Positions 5,326 through 5,671 of a stretch of 5,671 nucleotides of DNA are shown here, piece after piece. Under the pieces are notes generated by a model that was not told the DNA's origin, ran no database searches, and saw only the letters and a program-made list of their open reading frames with translations. The translations under genes and the position numbers were made by a program. The stretch's first letter is position 1; every line of letters starts with the position of its first letter. Source of the stretch: DAOVQB01 sp023128935 (GTDB lineage: Bacteria > Eisenbacteria > RBG-16-71-46 > CAIMUX01 > WJJG01); the NCBI GenBank assembly GCA_030628905.1, contig DAOVQB010000243.1, forward strand, positions 1-5,671, written 5' to 3'.

Positions 5326-5354
5326 TAGAGACCATTATCGAGTTGTGCTATCAT
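5326..5354 (+). promoter_or_regulatory. Possible extended -10 promoter of pgsB
   Basis: TGC-TATCAT at 5346-5354 is an extended -10 element. TAGAGA at 5326-5331, four of six bases matching -35, stands 17 bp upstream of it. The leader to the pgsB ATG would be about 45 nt. Only sequence resemblance supports this. Confidence 0.4.
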
Positions 5355-5406
5355 CGCACGTTCTGAGTAGGCAGGGCAGATTGATCGAAGGAGTGCTTGG
5401 AGTTCG

Positions 5407-5671
5407 ATGACCCTCATCCTCACGATCCTGATCGCGGCATTCGCGATCTATGCTGTCGAGATGTTTCGCCACCAGGCGATGCTGCGGCGCCTGCCGATCC
5501 GCATCCATGTTAACGGGACCCGCGGCAAGTCATCCGTCACACGCCTGATTGCCGCTGGGCTCCGCGAGGGCGGACGGCGCACATTTGCCAAGACCACCGG
5601 ATCAGCCGCCAGGATAATTCACACGGACGGCACTGAAGAGCCCATCAAGCGAACAGCGGCCCCCAATATCC
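5407..5671 (+). CDS. pgsB: Poly-gamma-glutamate synthase subunit PgsB/CapB, N-terminal part
   Basis: The frame opens at ATG 5407 and runs off the window after 88 residues; full-length relatives have about 390-450. The start is fixed by GGAG (5399-5402, 4 nt spacer) and by an in-frame TAG upstream with no other start between. Residues 1-17 are a hydrophobic N-terminal anchor (LILTILIAAFAIYAV). LPIRIHVNGTRGKSSVTRLI (29-48) contains the Mur-ligase-like ATP-binding loop NGTRGKSS. AAGLREGGRRTFAKTTGSAAR follows, with the conserved TFAKTTG at 59-65. PgsB is the membrane-bound ATP-dependent amide ligase that polymerises glutamate with PgsC and PgsA/CapA to make a capsule or released polymer. pgsC and pgsA would be expected downstream, outside the window. 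Many family members have Thr where S66 follows TTG; this is a mild substitution. Confidence 0.92.
   Translation, partial: MTLILTILIAAFAIYAVEMFRHQAMLRRLPIRIHVNGTRGKSSVTRLIAAGLREGGRRTFAKTTGSAARIIHTDGTEEPIKRTAAPNI

Larger units (their letters stand above)
4796..5406. other. Repeat-rich divergent intergenic region
   Basis: About 610 bp separate the start of the membrane acyltransferase gene (-) from pgsB (+). No open frame here looks like a real protein; the ones present are low-complexity readings of repeats. From left to right the region holds a 15-bp tandem duplication, paired short direct repeats, a strong hairpin, a 36-bp tandem duplication, a pyrimidine tract and the pgsB promoter and ribosome-binding region. 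Confidence 0.7.

Noticed and set aside
5014..5335. Overlapping ORFs on both strands in the repeat region
   Set aside because: They are low-complexity translations of the 36-bp duplication and the pyrimidine tract, with no supporting start signals.

Overview
The window comes from a GC-rich bacterial chromosome that I cannot place in a phylum. It has two halves. Positions 1 to about 3600 are an accessory patch of defence-type and mobile-element genes, most of them broken. Positions 3689-5671 hold two better-preserved, divergently oriented cell-envelope genes separated by a repeat-rich intergenic region of about 610 bp.

Left half: the C-terminal end of an AbiEii/AbiGii-type nucleotidyltransferase toxin (2-280, +). 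Next is a decayed integrase/transposase fragment on the minus strand (319-525), which has no start codon and is easy to miss. A good sigma70-like promoter and Shine-Dalgarno then drive a truncated P-loop AAA ATPase (632-904, +). The only full-length gene here is a 478-residue DUF4062 / GHKL-ATPase / winged-helix protein (951-2387, +). Its ATG overlaps the stop of a leftover reading frame (ATGA). Right after its stop codon lies an insertion-sequence remnant (about 2386-2960, minus). The remnant has a cluster of five related decamers at one end and a transposase that has lost its catalytic core and carries a one-base frameshift. A relic of a helical-repeat (TPR-like) protein ends at 3584.

Right half: a multi-pass membrane protein of the DUF1624 / heparan-alpha-glucosaminide N-acetyltransferase-like family (3689-4795, minus). 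The intergenic region holds a 15-bp tandem duplication, short direct repeats, a strong hairpin, a 36-bp tandem duplication and a 46-nt pure pyrimidine tract with 15-bp periodicity. The window ends inside the start of pgsB (5407 onward, +), the ligase subunit for poly-gamma-glutamate synthesis.

The left half reads as an eroding defence and mobile-DNA hotspot beside a stable envelope locus. I see no clearly new multi-gene system. The items most worth a second look are the DUF4062-GHKL protein, the two transposon relics and the repeat-rich pgsB upstream region.
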